Assembly (NCBI RefSeq): GCF_026000295.1
Contig: NZ_AP026769.1
Span: 1,426,001 to 1,490,000 of the forward strand
From: Helicobacter suis HS1
Lineage (GTDB): Bacteria > Campylobacterota > Campylobacteria > Campylobacterales > Helicobacteraceae
DNA length: 64,000 bases
Direction of reading: 5' to 3'
Positions within the stretch are counted from its first letter, which is position 1. The number at the start of each line of letters is the position of its first letter. Positions 19,930 through 30,934 of the stretch are shown piece after piece. Position numbers and translations under genes: made by a program. The notes beneath the pieces were generated by a model. That model did no database searches. It had not been told where the DNA came from and saw nothing but the letters and a program-made list of their open reading frames with translations.

Positions 19930-19930
<1 letters not shown>
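19049..19930 (-). CDS. RluA-family RNA pseudouridine synthase
   Basis: 293 residues; an S4-like N-terminal region (AQSHIDRGRL) is followed by the RluA catalytic core with the Asp in HRLDYETSG, LVQGD and the PLTGRTHQIRLH motif. The enzyme isomerises uridines in ribosomal or transfer RNA; which site cannot be told from sequence alone. The start ATG at 19930 overlaps the pyrG stop, so the two are probably co-transcribed. Its 3' part is the source of copy F. Confidence 0.9.
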
Positions 19931-22178
<2,248 letters not shown>

Positions 22179-22185
22179 ATACCTA

Positions 22186-22428
22186 TCATCTTTTAGGAGG
22201 CTCTAATTCTTTAAGTTCAAAGAGCTGTTTTTGGAGTTTGGCATTTTCATATTGCAGATTTTGTACGCTAGCTTGTAAATCATTTTGTTTGCGTTTGAGG
22301 GCTAAAAGCACTTCAATAGAGCTATCCCCAAAAAGCAAACTCCCAATATACATTCCAAAAGCAACAATGAGTGAAAACCCTAGCAACACACCCCTATAAA
22401 TATAGAGAAATTGCCAAGTTTTACCCAT
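22186..22428 (-). CDS. FtsB/DivIC-like septum protein
   Basis: 80 residues with one N-terminal membrane segment (VLLGFSLIVAFGMYIGSLLF) and a short coiled coil with Leu/Asn heptads (KRKQNDLQASVQNLQYENAKL). This is the layout of FtsB/DivIC, which bridges FtsL and FtsQ in the divisome. It begins at the base after the recA stop, so translation is probably coupled. Confidence 0.75.
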   Translation of the reverse strand: MGKTWQFLYIYRGVLLGFSLIVAFGMYIGSLLFGDSSIEVLLALKRKQNDLQASVQNLQYENAKLQKQLFELKELEPPKR

Positions 22429-23454
22429 TTATTCCCCTTCTGGCATAGCCCACTCTACATCAGACTTATCAAAAAGTTTTTCTTTAATTTTACCGGCAAT
22501 CTCTGTTGCTAAATCCCCGTCATTTTTTAAGCTTAACTTAGCCGCCTCTCTCCCCTGCCCTAATTTCTTATCCAAATAGCTAAACCACGCCCCGCTTTTT
22601 TCTATCACCTCTAGCTTAACACCATAGTCAATCAATTCCCCCGCTTGGCTAATTCCATCTCCATACATAATATCAAACTCTGCCTCTTTAAAAGGGGGCG
22701 CTACTTTATTTTTAACCACCTTGACTCTTACGCGATTACCAATGGGGTGTTCGTTTTGTTTAAGAGTAGCAATGCGGCGGATGTCTATGCGTACACTGGC
22801 ATAAAACTTTAAGGCATTGCCCCCTGTGGTGGTCTCAGGACTTCCATAACCCATAGTCCCAATTTTCATGCGAATCTGGTTGATAAAAATTAAGGTGGTA
22901 TTCATCTTGTGTAAAATTCCGGTGATCTTGCGCAAGGCCTGACTCATTAAACGCGCCTGCAAACCTACATGTTGATCGCCCATGTCGCCTTCAATTTCTG
23001 CACGGGGGGTGAGCGCGGCTACTGAATCTACCACAATCACATCTACCGCCCCGCTACGCGCTAAGGTCTCTAAAATTTCTAGGGCTTCTTCTCCGGTATC
23101 TGGCTGAGAAATGAGTAGATTATCTGTATCCACCCCTAATTTTTTGGCATACTGCACATCTAAAGCATGCTCGGCATCAATAAAGGCACAAGTTCCCCCC
23201 TCTCTTTGTGCTTGCGCGATGATATGCAAGGTCAAGGTGGTTTTCCCGCTTGATTCTGGTCCATAAACTTCTACAATGCGCCCCTTAGGCACGCCTCCAA
23301 TCCCTAAAGCCATATCCAAACCTAGCGATCCGGTAGAGGTGACCTCAATGTGTTCAACTTCTTTATCGCCCAAACGCATCAGCGCCCCCTTACCAAATTG
23401 TTTATCAATCTGTTTAATTGCTAACTCTAACGCCTTTTGTTTTTGTTCGTCCAC
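22429..23454 (-). CDS. recA: Recombinase A
   Basis: 341 residues, intact: Walker A GPESSGKT (K71), Walker [11 protein letters not shown], the L1 and L2 DNA loops (L2 includes [17 protein letters not shown]), and the acidic C-terminal end typical of Helicobacter RecA. It polymerises on single-stranded DNA and drives strand exchange and repair. ATG 23454 is preceded by GGGGTCG with weak ribosome-site complementarity. Residues 153-236 are the source of copy G. In H. pylori eno follows recA; here a division gene follows directly. Confidence 0.97.
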   Translation of the reverse strand: MDEQKQKALELAIKQIDKQFGKGALMRLGDKEVEHIEVTSTGSLGLDMALGIGGVPKGRIVEVYGPESSGKTTLTLHIIAQAQREGGTCAFIDAEHALDVQYAKKLGVDTDNLLISQPDTGEEALEILETLARSGAVDVIVVDSVAALTPRAEIEGDMGDQHVGLQARLMSQALRKITGILHKMNTTLIFINQIRMKIGTMGYGSPETTTGGNALKFYASVRIDIRRIATLKQNEHPIGNRVRVKVVKNKVAPPFKEAEFDIMYGDGISQAGELIDYGVKLEVIEKSGAWFSYLDKKLGQGREAAKLSLKNDGDLATEIAGKIKEKLFDKSDVEWAMPEGE

Positions 23455-23591
23455 AACGACCCCTTACTCAAATTTTACAGCTGGGGATTTTAACAAAGAA
23501 TAGCTAAAACTAACTTACGCAGGTAGTTTTAAACAAAGGTTTATTTTTTATATGGCAAAATTGGGGCAATTTTTGTGGTTTTTGGGAGAGA

Positions 23592-23720
23592 ATGCGCGGT
23601 ATTGCAGTGGCTTTAATGGTGGCGCTGTGTTATGCGGGGTGCTTACAACCCATGCAAGACCCCCAAGATGAAAAAGTAGACTCGCAGGTGCGCTGTGGCT
23701 TTGGCTCTAGTGGGTGTTAA
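23592..23720 (+). CDS. Tiny predicted lipoprotein upstream of thrS
   Basis: A 42-residue frame starting MRGIAVALMV at ATG 23592 after GGGAGAG. It has a short Lys/Arg-poor signal sequence, a lipobox-like LCYAGC, and a Cys-rich C-terminal end (RCGFGSSGC). Size and structure are right for a small outer-membrane or inner-membrane lipoprotein. It ends 23 bases before the thrS start, so it may be co-transcribed. No homologue is recognised by eye. Confidence 0.55.
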   Translation: MRGIAVALMVALCYAGCLQPMQDPQDEKVDSQVRCGFGSSGC

Positions 23721-23743
23721 GCTCAAATGTTAAGGATTAATTT

Positions 23744-25549
23744 TTGGCAGAGGTGATAGGTGTTAAAAAGGGGGGACTGGTTTTAGATTTACAAAGTGAG
23801 GATTTGGAGGCTGGAGAGGCGATTTATTTTGATAATAGCCCGCCTGCTTTAGAGATTATCCGCCACTCATGCGCGCATTTGCTAGCTCAGGCAATTAAAC
23901 AGCTTTATCCGGACGCGCAATTTTTTGTAGGGCCTGTGGTGCAAGAGGGGTTTTACTACGATTTTAAAACCGCTTCTAAAATTTCTGAGGACGATTTAGG
24001 CGTGGTTGAGGCAAAAATGCAAGAGATCGCCAAAAAAAAGCACCCCATTCTCAAACAAACCATGAGTCGCCAAGAAGCCCTAGAACGGTTTAAAAACGAT
24101 CCGCTTAAACACGCCGTAATGTCTAAAATTGAAGGCGATCATTTCAGTGTTTACACGCAAGGAGAGTTTGAAGATCTGTGCAGAGGCCCCCATCTCCCCC
24201 ACACCGCCCTTTTACAGCATTTTAAACTCACTAAACTTGCTGGGGCTTATTTGGGCGGTGATGAAAAGGCAGAAATGCTTACACGTATTTATGGAATTGC
24301 CTTTGCCACTAAAGAGGCGCTTAAGGAGTATTTATACCAACTAGAGGAGGCTAAAAAACGCGATCACCGCAAACTCGGGCAAGAATTAGGGCTTTTTTGT
24401 TTTGATGAGAATTTGGGGGCGGGTTTGCCTATTTGGTTGCCAAACGGAATGCGTTTGCGCGTGCGTCTTGAAAATCTCTTAAGTAAAGCCCTACTGCAAT
24501 ATGGCTATGAACCGGTAAGAGGGCCTGAAATTTTAAAAAGTTCTTTATGGCAAAAGAGCGGGCATTATCAAAACTACAAAGAAAATATGTATTTTACGAC
24601 CATTGATGAAGTAGAATACGGCATTAAGCCGATGAATTGTGTGGGGCATATTAAAGTTTATGAACACGCTTTGCGATCGTATCGTGAGTTGCCCTTGCGT
24701 TTTTATGAGTACGGCGTGGTACACCGGCATGAAAAAAGCGGGGTTTTGCATGGGCTTTTGCGCGTACGCGAATTTACACAAGATGATGCCCATATTTTTT
24801 GCCGCTTTGATCAGATCAAAACAGAAGTGCTCTCTATTTTAGAATTTACCAAAAAAGTCATGGGTGTTTTTGGCTTTGAGTATGAAATGGAGTTATCCAC
24901 TAAGCCTGCTAAATACATTGGAGAGGATCATATCTGGGAACAGGCAACCAATGCGCTTAAACAAGCTTTAGAGGAGCACAATATCTCTTTTGGAATTGAT
25001 GCGGGCGGGGGGGCGTTTTATGGGCCCAAGATTGATATTAAAATCACCGATGCGATCAGGCGTAAATGGCAATGTGGAACCGTGCAGGTGGATATGAATT
25101 TACCCGCGCGCTTTGAGTTGAGTTATACCAATGAAACGGGGAATTTAGAACAACCCGTGATGATTCATCGCGCGATACTGGGTTCTTTTGAGCGTTTTAT
25201 CGCCATTTTAACCGAACATTACAGCGGGAATTATCCTTTCTTCATCGCGCCGGTGCAAATTGCTTTAGTGCCGGTTTCTATGGATCAATTAGAGTATGCA
25301 CAAGAAATTTATCACAAACTTAATAAACGGGGCTTTTTTGTGTGCATGGCAGATAAAAATGAGACTTTGAGCAAACGCATCCGCTCCCTAGAAAAACAAA
25401 AAATCCCCTTTATTGTGGTGGTGGGAAAAGAGGAAGTGGCGCAGGGCAGTTTAGCCATTCGCGATCGCGCTTTGGGCAAGCAATATACAATGTTGCAAGA
25501 GGAATTTTTTCAATCTATGGAGGCAAAAATGCGAGAGGTTAGCTTTTGA
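23744..25549 (+). CDS. thrS: Threonyl-tRNA synthetase
   Basis: 601 residues. Class II synthetase that charges tRNA-Thr. A shortened N-terminal TGS-like part is followed by the editing domain ([10 protein letters not shown], and C in [10 protein letters not shown]), the catalytic core with the zinc ligand Cys in [22 protein letters not shown] and the [13 protein letters not shown] class II motif 3, then the anticodon-binding domain. Start TTG 23744 follows TAAGGA; no upstream in-frame ATG exists. It overlaps infC by 4 bases: a translation-gene operon with infC, rpmI and rplT. Confidence 0.96.
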   Translation: MAEVIGVKKGGLVLDLQSEDLEAGEAIYFDNSPPALEIIRHSCAHLLAQAIKQLYPDAQFFVGPVVQEGFYYDFKTASKISEDDLGVVEAKMQEIAKKKHPILKQTMSRQEALERFKNDPLKHAVMSKIEGDHFSVYTQGEFEDLCRGPHLPHTALLQHFKLTKLAGAYLGGDEKAEMLTRIYGIAFATKEALKEYLYQLEEAKKRDHRKLGQELGLFCFDENLGAGLPIWLPNGMRLRVRLENLLSKALLQYGYEPVRGPEILKSSLWQKSGHYQNYKENMYFTTIDEVEYGIKPMNCVGHIKVYEHALRSYRELPLRFYEYGVVHRHEKSGVLHGLLRVREFTQDDAHIFCRFDQIKTEVLSILEFTKKVMGVFGFEYEMELSTKPAKYIGEDHIWEQATNALKQALEEHNISFGIDAGGGAFYGPKIDIKITDAIRRKWQCGTVQVDMNLPARFELSYTNETGNLEQPVMIHRAILGSFERFIAILTEHYSGNYPFFIAPVQIALVPVSMDQLEYAQEIYHKLNKRGFFVCMADKNETLSKRIRSLEKQKIPFIVVVGKEEVAQGSLAIRDRALGKQYTMLQEEFFQSMEAKMREVSF

Positions 25550-26061
25550 GCAAAGAGGAAGTTTTATTAAACCAAGCGATTCGTTTAAAAGAGGTGCGCT
25601 GTGTGGGGGAGAGAGGCGAGCAGTTTGGAATCATTTCCTCAGAGGAGGCTTTGCGTATTGCGATGAGTAAGGGCATGGATTTAGTACTCATCTCACCCAC
25701 AGCTAAGCCCCCAGTGTGTAAGGTTATGGATTATGGCAAATTTTGCTACCAAAGCGAAAAAAAGCAGAAAGAGGCTAGAAAAAAGCAAAGGCAGATTGAA
25801 ATTAAAGAGATCAAGCTTTCTACTCAAATTGCCCAAAATGATATTAATTATAAAGTCAAGCATGCCAGAGAATTTATTGAGGAGGGCAAACATGTTAAAT
25901 TTAAGGTGGTGCTTAGGGGTAGAGAGAGCCATGATCCTAAAGCGGGTTTAGCGGTTTTAGAAAAGGTAGCAGAGATGATGAAAGATATTGCCAACGCCGA
26001 GAAAGAACCCAAAGCAGAGGGTCGTTTTGTGATGTGGCTTTTTGTACCACAAAAAAAGTAA
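25546..26061 (+). CDS. infC: Translation initiation factor IF-3
   Basis: 171 residues with the N-terminal [20 protein letters not shown] domain, the Lys-rich linker ([15 protein letters not shown]) and the C-terminal [12 protein letters not shown] ribosome-binding domain. IF-3 binds the 30S subunit and checks start-codon pairing. Start TTG 25546 overlaps the thrS stop. Non-ATG starts are widespread for infC genes because IF-3 discriminates against them and so limits its own synthesis. Confidence 0.96.
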   Translation: MSKEEVLLNQAIRLKEVRCVGERGEQFGIISSEEALRIAMSKGMDLVLISPTAKPPVCKVMDYGKFCYQSEKKQKEARKKQRQIEIKEIKLSTQIAQNDINYKVKHAREFIEEGKHVKFKVVLRGRESHDPKAGLAVLEKVAEMMKDIANAEKEPKAEGRFVMWLFVPQKK

Positions 26062-26083
26062 ATTTTGTTAGAAAGGAGAGAAG

Positions 26084-26278
26084 ATGCCCAAGATGAAGAC
26101 TAACCGCGGAGCAGCGAAGCGTTTTAAGGTGAAAAAAAACCTGATCAAGCGGGGCAGTGCTTTTAAAAGCCATATTTTGACTAAAAAAAGCCCGCAAAGA
26201 AAAGCCAACCTCAACGCTCCCCACTATGTGCATGCTACAAATTTGCGCTCAGTAGCAGGGCTTTTGTGTAAAGCTTAA
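26084..26278 (+). CDS. rpmI: 50S ribosomal protein L35
   Basis: 64 residues, highly basic, beginning [14 protein letters not shown] as in all L35 proteins. It follows infC by 22 bases with GAAAGGAGAG as its ribosome site and precedes rplT, the standard infC-rpmI-rplT operon. Confidence 0.97.
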   Translation: MPKMKTNRGAAKRFKVKKNLIKRGSAFKSHILTKKSPQRKANLNAPHYVHATNLRSVAGLLCKA

Positions 26279-26350
26279 GTTTTTCCCCCTCCAGCCAAGC
26301 AAAAAGGGAAAGTTTGATGATAATCACACCTCAAAAGGTAAAGGAAAGTT

Positions 26351-26713
26351 ATGAGAGTTAAAACCGGAGTGGTGCGCCATCGCCGCCACAAGAAAGTTCT
26401 AAAACAAGCCCGAGGGTTTTATAGCGGGCGTAGGAAACATTTTAGAAAAGCCAAAGAACAGCTTGAACGCAGTTTGTGCTACGCTTTTAGAGATCGCAAG
26501 CAGAAAAAACGCGATTTTAGAAGTCTGTGGATTGTGCGGATCAACGCCGCTTGCCACATGCACAACACCAGTTATTCGCGTTTCATGCACGCGCTTAAAA
26601 GTAGCCATATTGAGCTAGATAGAAAAATCCTAGCGGATATGGCAATGAATGATATGCCGGCCTTTTCTAATCTAATAGAGCAGGTTAAAGCCCATTTATC
26701 GCCCAGCGCATAA
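26351..26713 (+). CDS. rplT: 50S ribosomal protein L20
   Basis: 120 residues: basic N-terminal extension with [17 protein letters not shown], then the globular rRNA-binding part ([15 protein letters not shown]). L20 is an assembly protein that often represses its own operon. AAAGGAAAG precedes ATG 26351. A GC-rich hairpin follows at 26746. Confidence 0.97.
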   Translation: MRVKTGVVRHRRHKKVLKQARGFYSGRRKHFRKAKEQLERSLCYAFRDRKQKKRDFRSLWIVRINAACHMHNTSYSRFMHALKSSHIELDRKILADMAMNDMPAFSNLIEQVKAHLSPSA

Positions 26714-26745
26714 AAACTCTGATTCTTGGATTGGAGTAAAAAGTG

Positions 26746-26764
26746 CCCCCTTTTTAAAAGGGGG
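26746..26764 (+). terminator. Hairpin after rplT
   Basis: CCCCC-T5-A4-GGGGG forms a strong stem 32 bases after the rplT stop, at the end of the thrS-infC-rpmI-rplT operon. No T-run follows, so it may act as a weak or Rho-assisted terminator or as a 3' stabiliser. Confidence 0.45.
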
Positions 26765-26862
26765 TGGTTTGCAAGAAAAGGTGTTTGCTGGTTTTGTAGT
26801 GATTGCTACAAAAATTAATTTTATAATATTATTTTTTTCTGGTTAGTTTTTGTATTTTTATG

Positions 26863-26870
26863 TTTTTTTT
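26863..26870 (+). repeat. Poly-T tract in the promoter region of the outer membrane protein gene
   Basis: Eight Ts about 60 bases before the start codon, just upstream of a TAGAAT-like -10. Other T-runs (T7 near 26833) flank it. Promoter T-tracts of variable length tune transcription of several H. pylori adhesin genes. Confidence 0.45.
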
Positions 26871-26926
26871 AATAGCATAATGCTAGAATTCTGGCGCTAG
26901 AAGTCCATTTAAACTGAAGGAACCTA

Positions 26927-27778
26927 ATGAAAAGAACAATAATAGCCATTCCCCTAGCTACAGCACTTCTAGGTGCTGCAGAGAGCCCGCAGTCCTCATC
27001 GAAGAAGTCTGATCACAAACATGCACAGCATGTGCGGATCTCTAAAAAAATGCGAGCCTCTAGCTCAGGACGCGGGGAGAGGAACGCCTTTTTTGTAGGC
27101 GCAGATTACCAACTGGGTATGTTTACCTCCACTGAACAAGCTTGTGCGGACGCGGGGCAATGTAGTGAAACAGGCGGAAAAACCGGTTATGGTAACATGG
27201 GTAGCCACACCTTTAAAGGAAATATCAATGCCCGTAACCATGTGAGTAATGGTTTTGGGATTGTGGTTGGGTATAAGCACTTCTTTAAAAAGTTGCCTGA
27301 GCTTGGAATGCGTTACTATGGCTTTTTTGACTATAACGCTTCTGATTACCGCTACTTTAAAAGCATTGATTCGGATAGCAATTGGAACAATAGCATGTAT
27401 CACCCCACCAATATTTTTGCCTACGGCGTAGGGACAGATGTACTCTTTAACCCCCAAATTTTCAATAAAGAAAATTTCCACTTTGGCTTTTTTGCTGGGG
27501 CTGCCATTGGTGGATCTTCTTTTGGTCCTATGAACTGGTATTATAAAGAGTTAATGCAAACCTATGCTGGGCATATGCGAATCTCTAGCTTTAACTTCTT
27601 CCTTAATGGCGGAATTCGCTTTGGCACAAAACATAATGGCTTTGAGGTGGGTATTAAAGTCCCTCTCATCCGCACTAACTACTACACCGCTTTAGGTGAT
27701 ATACCCGCCGGTCTTCCCTTTAAAGCAACTTTACAACGCGACTTTGCTTTCTACTGGCGCTATCTCGTTGACTTCTAA
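26927..27778 (+). CDS. Outer membrane protein (Hor/HorB-like)
   Basis: 283 residues: signal peptide (IPLATALLGAAES), a short basic linker, then NAFFVGADYQLGMF, the start signature of the Helicobacter Hop/Hor family, and a C-terminal beta-barrel ending in Phe (RYLVDF). It follows the rplT operon as HorB does in H. pylori. GAAGGA precedes ATG 26927. The upstream region has a T8 run and a TAGAAT -10. HorB-type proteins have been linked to adhesion, but the ligand here is unknown. Confidence 0.85.
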   Translation: MKRTIIAIPLATALLGAAESPQSSSKKSDHKHAQHVRISKKMRASSSGRGERNAFFVGADYQLGMFTSTEQACADAGQCSETGGKTGYGNMGSHTFKGNINARNHVSNGFGIVVGYKHFFKKLPELGMRYYGFFDYNASDYRYFKSIDSDSNWNNSMYHPTNIFAYGVGTDVLFNPQIFNKENFHFGFFAGAAIGGSSFGPMNWYYKELMQTYAGHMRISSFNFFLNGGIRFGTKHNGFEVGIKVPLIRTNYYTALGDIPAGLPFKATLQRDFAFYWRYLVDF

Positions 27779-27810
27779 GATTTTACTTTTGCCCCTTATG
27801 GGGGCTCTTA

Positions 27811-27910
27811 TGGAGAGCAAGCAACACTGGTGTGTGCCTTGGGCTTCAAACCCAAAGAGCGTTTAGGTGTTCTAAGCGCTGCGAAGTTCGATTCTTTGGC
27901 TCTCTTGCCA
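27811..27910 (+). tRNA. selC: tRNA-Sec (UCA)
   Basis: A ~100-nt tRNA with all marks of selenocysteine tRNA: anticodon TCA in a C-TTCAAA loop closed by a 5-bp TTGGG stem, an unusually long variable arm (9-bp stem AGCGTTTAG/CTAAGCGCT with one G-T pair), a T-arm with TTCGATT, an extended acceptor stem and an encoded GCCA end. The outermost acceptor pair is a T-T mismatch and the D-stem carries one bulged A, so the 5' end is accurate to 1-2 bases. No selA, selB or selD lies in the window. It stands directly before bioB. Confidence 0.88.
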
Positions 27911-27926
27911 ATCTAAGGTTTTTTAA

Positions 27927-28769
27927 ATGCAACAAATTTTTTTATGCTCGATCTCTAATGTGAGTAGCGGGGATTGTAGCGAGGATTGCGCTTACTGCAC
28001 CCAGAGTTCTCACCATCAAGGCAAAATCCGCCGTTATAAATTTAAAAAGACTGAGGAAGTTGTGCAAGAGGCTAAGAGATTACATAAATTAGGCGCACTT
28101 GGCTTTTGTTTGGTAACCTCTGGACGCGATCTAGACTTACAAAAATGCGAGTACATCGCTAGATTAGCCCAAACAATCAAACAAGAAATCCCGCATTTGC
28201 ATTTAATTGCTTGTTGCGGGCGCGCTGATGTATCCTCTTTAAAATATCTCAAACAACACGGCATAGACAGCTACAACCACAATTTAGAAACCTCAGAAAA
28301 GTTTTTCAAAAATATCTGTTCTACCCACCCTTGGGAAGAGCGTTATCAAACCTGTGAAAACACTCTTGAGGCGGGTTTAAGCTTGTGTTCGGGGGGGATT
28401 TTTGGCTTAGGGGAGAGTGTAGATCATCGCATTGAACTTTTAAAAGTTTTGCGATCTCTTACCCCCGCTACCACTCCTATTAACTTTTTTATCCCAAACC
28501 CTTCTTTGCCCATTAAAGAGCCCATTTTAAGTCCAGAGCAAGCCCTAGAGTGTGTGATTTTGGCGAGGGAATTTCTCCCTAAAACGCGCTTAATGATTGC
28601 TGGGGGGCGCGAGGTGGTTTTTGGTAAAAACCAAAGAGAGATTTTTGAGTACGGCGTAAATGCCATTGTTTTAGGGGACTATCTCACCACAAAGGGCGAT
28701 GCCCCCAATCAAGATTTACAAATGCTCAAAGAGTATGGCCTGAGTATTGCTACTAGCTGTGATGGGTAG
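27927..28769 (+). CDS. bioB: Biotin synthase
   Basis: 280 residues. Radical-SAM enzyme that inserts sulfur into dethiobiotin. The SAM cluster ligands C17, C21, C24 (CSEDCAYC) are present, as are SGDCSE, the YNHNLETS block and the C-terminal IAGGREV region. ATG 27927 is only 17 bases after selC; TAAGG provides a ribosome site. It overlaps yihY by 8 bases, so bioB and yihY are co-translated. A G7 run (28389) inside the gene is intact in frame. Confidence 0.95.
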   Translation: MQQIFLCSISNVSSGDCSEDCAYCTQSSHHQGKIRRYKFKKTEEVVQEAKRLHKLGALGFCLVTSGRDLDLQKCEYIARLAQTIKQEIPHLHLIACCGRADVSSLKYLKQHGIDSYNHNLETSEKFFKNICSTHPWEERYQTCENTLEAGLSLCSGGIFGLGESVDHRIELLKVLRSLTPATTPINFFIPNPSLPIKEPILSPEQALECVILAREFLPKTRLMIAGGREVVFGKNQREIFEYGVNAIVLGDYLTTKGDAPNQDLQMLKEYGLSIATSCDG

Positions 28770-29634
28770 GTTTTTAGAGCGCATACAACAAATTTTTAAA
28801 GGCATTTTGGGTTTCTTTTATGCCTGCAGTGCTTTAACTTCTGATCGCATAAAAAAGCGCTTTGAGGAAATGGCCTCTCTTTTTTACTACGCCTCCTCAT
28901 TAAGCTTTTATACCATTCTCTCCCTCTCTCCTATCTTGCTCTTTATCGCTCTTGTTTTTGTTAGCCCCTTTTCCCAAGCCTTTGAAGTAGAAAAGTTGCT
29001 TTTCCCAGATAGCCCGGATTTTATCAAAGTAACCCGCTCTTTTTTTAAATCCTTCATGCAAAATAACCGCGCCTTAGGCATTGTAGAAATCTCTTTTATT
29101 GCCCTTGCCTTCTTTTTATTCTGTGAAAACTACCGCTACATCGCCTCTAAAATTTTTAACGCTGAACCGCGCGATTACTTCACCTTTAAAGGAAAAAGGA
29201 TTTTTGTTTTTTGGGGATTTGGTACGGGGATTGTATTCATGCTTGTCTTGCCCTGTATTTTGATTTATGATCTTAAAATGCAGGATTTAACACAGGGGTG
29301 GCAACTCTCTTTTTTACATTGGCTAGGTTCTTATGTTTTCTTTGTTTTACTCTTTCTTATCCCCACTAATAAAACCTTTAAACGGCTTTCATGGTCTCTT
29401 GTGTGGAGTTTTATTACAAGTATTTGTTGGAATTTGATGAAATGGGGTTTTGTTTATTATGTGCTTTATAACCGCACCTACCATGAACTCTATGGCTCAA
29501 TTTCTATCCTATGGTTTTTAATGTCTTATATTTATGTTTCTTGGTTACTTTTGCTCTTTGGCATGTATGGGTGTGAGGTGTGTGATCAGAATAGTAAACC
29601 CTTAGTGAAGCGTTCCAATGCTAAGGATATGTAG
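28762..29634 (+). CDS. YihY/RBN-family membrane protein
   Basis: 290 residues with six membrane segments of the YihY/virulence factor BrkB family (once misassigned as RNase BN). ASSLSFYTILSLSPILL is the family's first conserved block. ATG 28762 overlaps the bioB stop; a TTG at 28747 is in frame but unlikely. Function unproven; roles in envelope lipid or protein transport have been suggested for relatives. The N-terminal ~30 residues are basic and cytoplasmic. Confidence 0.85.
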   Translation: MGRFLERIQQIFKGILGFFYACSALTSDRIKKRFEEMASLFYYASSLSFYTILSLSPILLFIALVFVSPFSQAFEVEKLLFPDSPDFIKVTRSFFKSFMQNNRALGIVEISFIALAFFLFCENYRYIASKIFNAEPRDYFTFKGKRIFVFWGFGTGIVFMLVLPCILIYDLKMQDLTQGWQLSFLHWLGSYVFFVLLFLIPTNKTFKRLSWSLVWSFITSICWNLMKWGFVYYVLYNRTYHELYGSISILWFLMSYIYVSWLLLLFGMYGCEVCDQNSKPLVKRSNAKDM

Positions 29635-29727
29635 GTTTGCTTAGTTTGAGGGAATGATTGGCTATTTCATAATAGCGGGATTTATAATAATCACTACAAA
29701 GCCAGTACGCGCTTTTTTTCTAAACCA

Positions 29728-29752
29728 CCGCCCTTAAAAAGAGGCGTTTTTT
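29728..29752 (+). terminator. Intrinsic terminator in the gap after yihY
   Basis: CGCC...GGCG stem with a purine-rich loop directly followed by six Ts, about 95 bases beyond the yihY stop. It is the best terminator candidate for the selC-bioB-yihY transcription unit. Confidence 0.5.
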
Positions 29753-29845
29753 ACTCTAATTTCTATAAGTTAGAGTTTTTAGACATATAGGCGCATTAAA
29801 TATCTGGTAAGCTATTTGTATACACCATAGATCTAGTGAATTATT

Positions 29846-29938
29846 GACGCGCACCTCTAGTGCGTTGTAGATAATGAAAAGTACGAACTACCCAAAAGCA
29901 AGCTTGTCGCGCGCCCCTTTAGGGTTTGGGCGTTGATA
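29846..29938. repeat. Two degenerate hairpin repeats in a gene-free stretch
   Basis: 29635-30059 holds no credible gene. Within it, 29846-29874 and 29906-29938 share a frame of CGCGC(A/G)CC(T/C)CT..TAG, then GCGTTG and ATAA, each able to form a small hairpin (for example CGCAC/GTGCG). A third hairpin with a perfect 6-bp stem (CACTCC/GGAGTG) lies at 29948-29967. These could be decayed repeats or parts of a structured RNA; no function is claimed. Confidence 0.4.
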
Positions 29939-30059
29939 AATTTTAACCACTCCTTGATAGTGGAGTGAAACAACTATTCACTAAAAACATCAAGTAGCTA
30001 ATTTATTTTACCCCACCGCTAAAGGTGAAATTTCTCAAAGTGGATTAAAAGGCGTGTTA

Positions 30060-30461
30060 TTAGGCTTTTTGTTTGGCTAAAACATCTAAAATAGCATTGA
30101 TAAGTTTAGGGGCTTGATCTTCGCCGTATTGTTTGGCTAACTCAATGGCCTCGTTAATCACAATGGGAGGCTTAGTAGTCGTATAAAGCACCTCATAAGC
30201 CCCTAAGCGCAAAATTGCCCTTTCCATGCTCCCAATACGCTTGATAGGCCAATCTTTTAATAAGGGCTGTAAAATTTGATCTAAATTTTCTAGGCGATCT
30301 AATGTTCCTTTTAAAAGTTCTAAAGCAAATTGTTGTTGGGCGTTTTTGATCTTTCTTTGGTTTAAAAAATCAGAGGCCTTTTCTAGCACCGCTTCATTCC
30401 CGCTTTCATAGGCATATAACAAGCCTACAACTGCCTCTCTAACTTGACTTCTAGTGGCCAT
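30060..30461 (-). CDS. nusB: Transcription antitermination factor NusB
   Basis: 133 residues, all-alpha, with REAVVGLLYAYESG and the C-terminal NEAIELAKQYG block of NusB. It works with NusE/S10 at boxA in rRNA operons. Its ATG at 30461 overlaps the ribH stop, keeping the ribH-nusB order common in bacteria. Confidence 0.95.
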   Translation of the reverse strand: MATRSQVREAVVGLLYAYESGNEAVLEKASDFLNQRKIKNAQQQFALELLKGTLDRLENLDQILQPLLKDWPIKRIGSMERAILRLGAYEVLYTTTKPPIVINEAIELAKQYGEDQAPKLINAILDVLAKQKA

Positions 30462-30934
30462 TATAACTTCGTATAGAGATTAAGTAATTCAACCAAGGTT
30501 TGCATCGCCTCAAAGCCCTTATTGCCCGCTTTACTCCCGGCGCGCTCTAATGCCTGTTCTATATTTTCCGTAGTGAGTAAGCCAAAGCTAACAGGCAGAC
30601 CATATTTTAAAGTGGTGTTAGCAATGCCCTTTGTAGCCTCTGCGCTGATATAATCAAAATGCGGTGTACCTCCTCTAATGAGTGCCCCTAATACGCATAC
30701 CCCATCGTATTTTTTAGAAACAAGCAATTTATCTAATACAAAGGGTAATTCGTAAGCCCCCGGAACTCTAATCACGCTTAGATTTTCTAAATTACCTCCA
30801 TGCCGTTTAAAGTTATCTAGTGCGCCTTCTATCAGTCTATCGCTAATTAAATGGTTAAAGCGCGAGGCTAAAATCGCCACTCTCTCATGCCCGTATAGAT
30901 TTAATGCCCCTTCAATGCTTTTAAATTCCGCCAT
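30461..30934 (-). CDS. ribH: 6,7-dimethyl-8-ribityllumazine synthase
   Basis: 157 residues. The enzyme condenses 5-amino-6-ribitylaminouracil with dihydroxybutanone phosphate, the penultimate step of riboflavin synthesis. The substrate-site motifs [18 protein letters not shown] and [18 protein letters not shown] (with the catalytic His) are present. It overlaps kdsA by 14 bases and nusB by one. Confidence 0.96.
   Translation of the reverse strand: MAEFKSIEGALNLYGHERVAILASRFNHLISDRLIEGALDNFKRHGGNLENLSVIRVPGAYELPFVLDKLLVSKKYDGVCVLGALIRGGTPHFDYISAEATKGIANTTLKYGLPVSFGLLTTENIEQALERAGSKAGNKGFEAMQTLVELLNLYTKL

Noticed and set aside
29846-29967. CRISPR array
   Set aside because: The repeats are degenerate, only two in number, without uniform spacers, and no cas gene is present.
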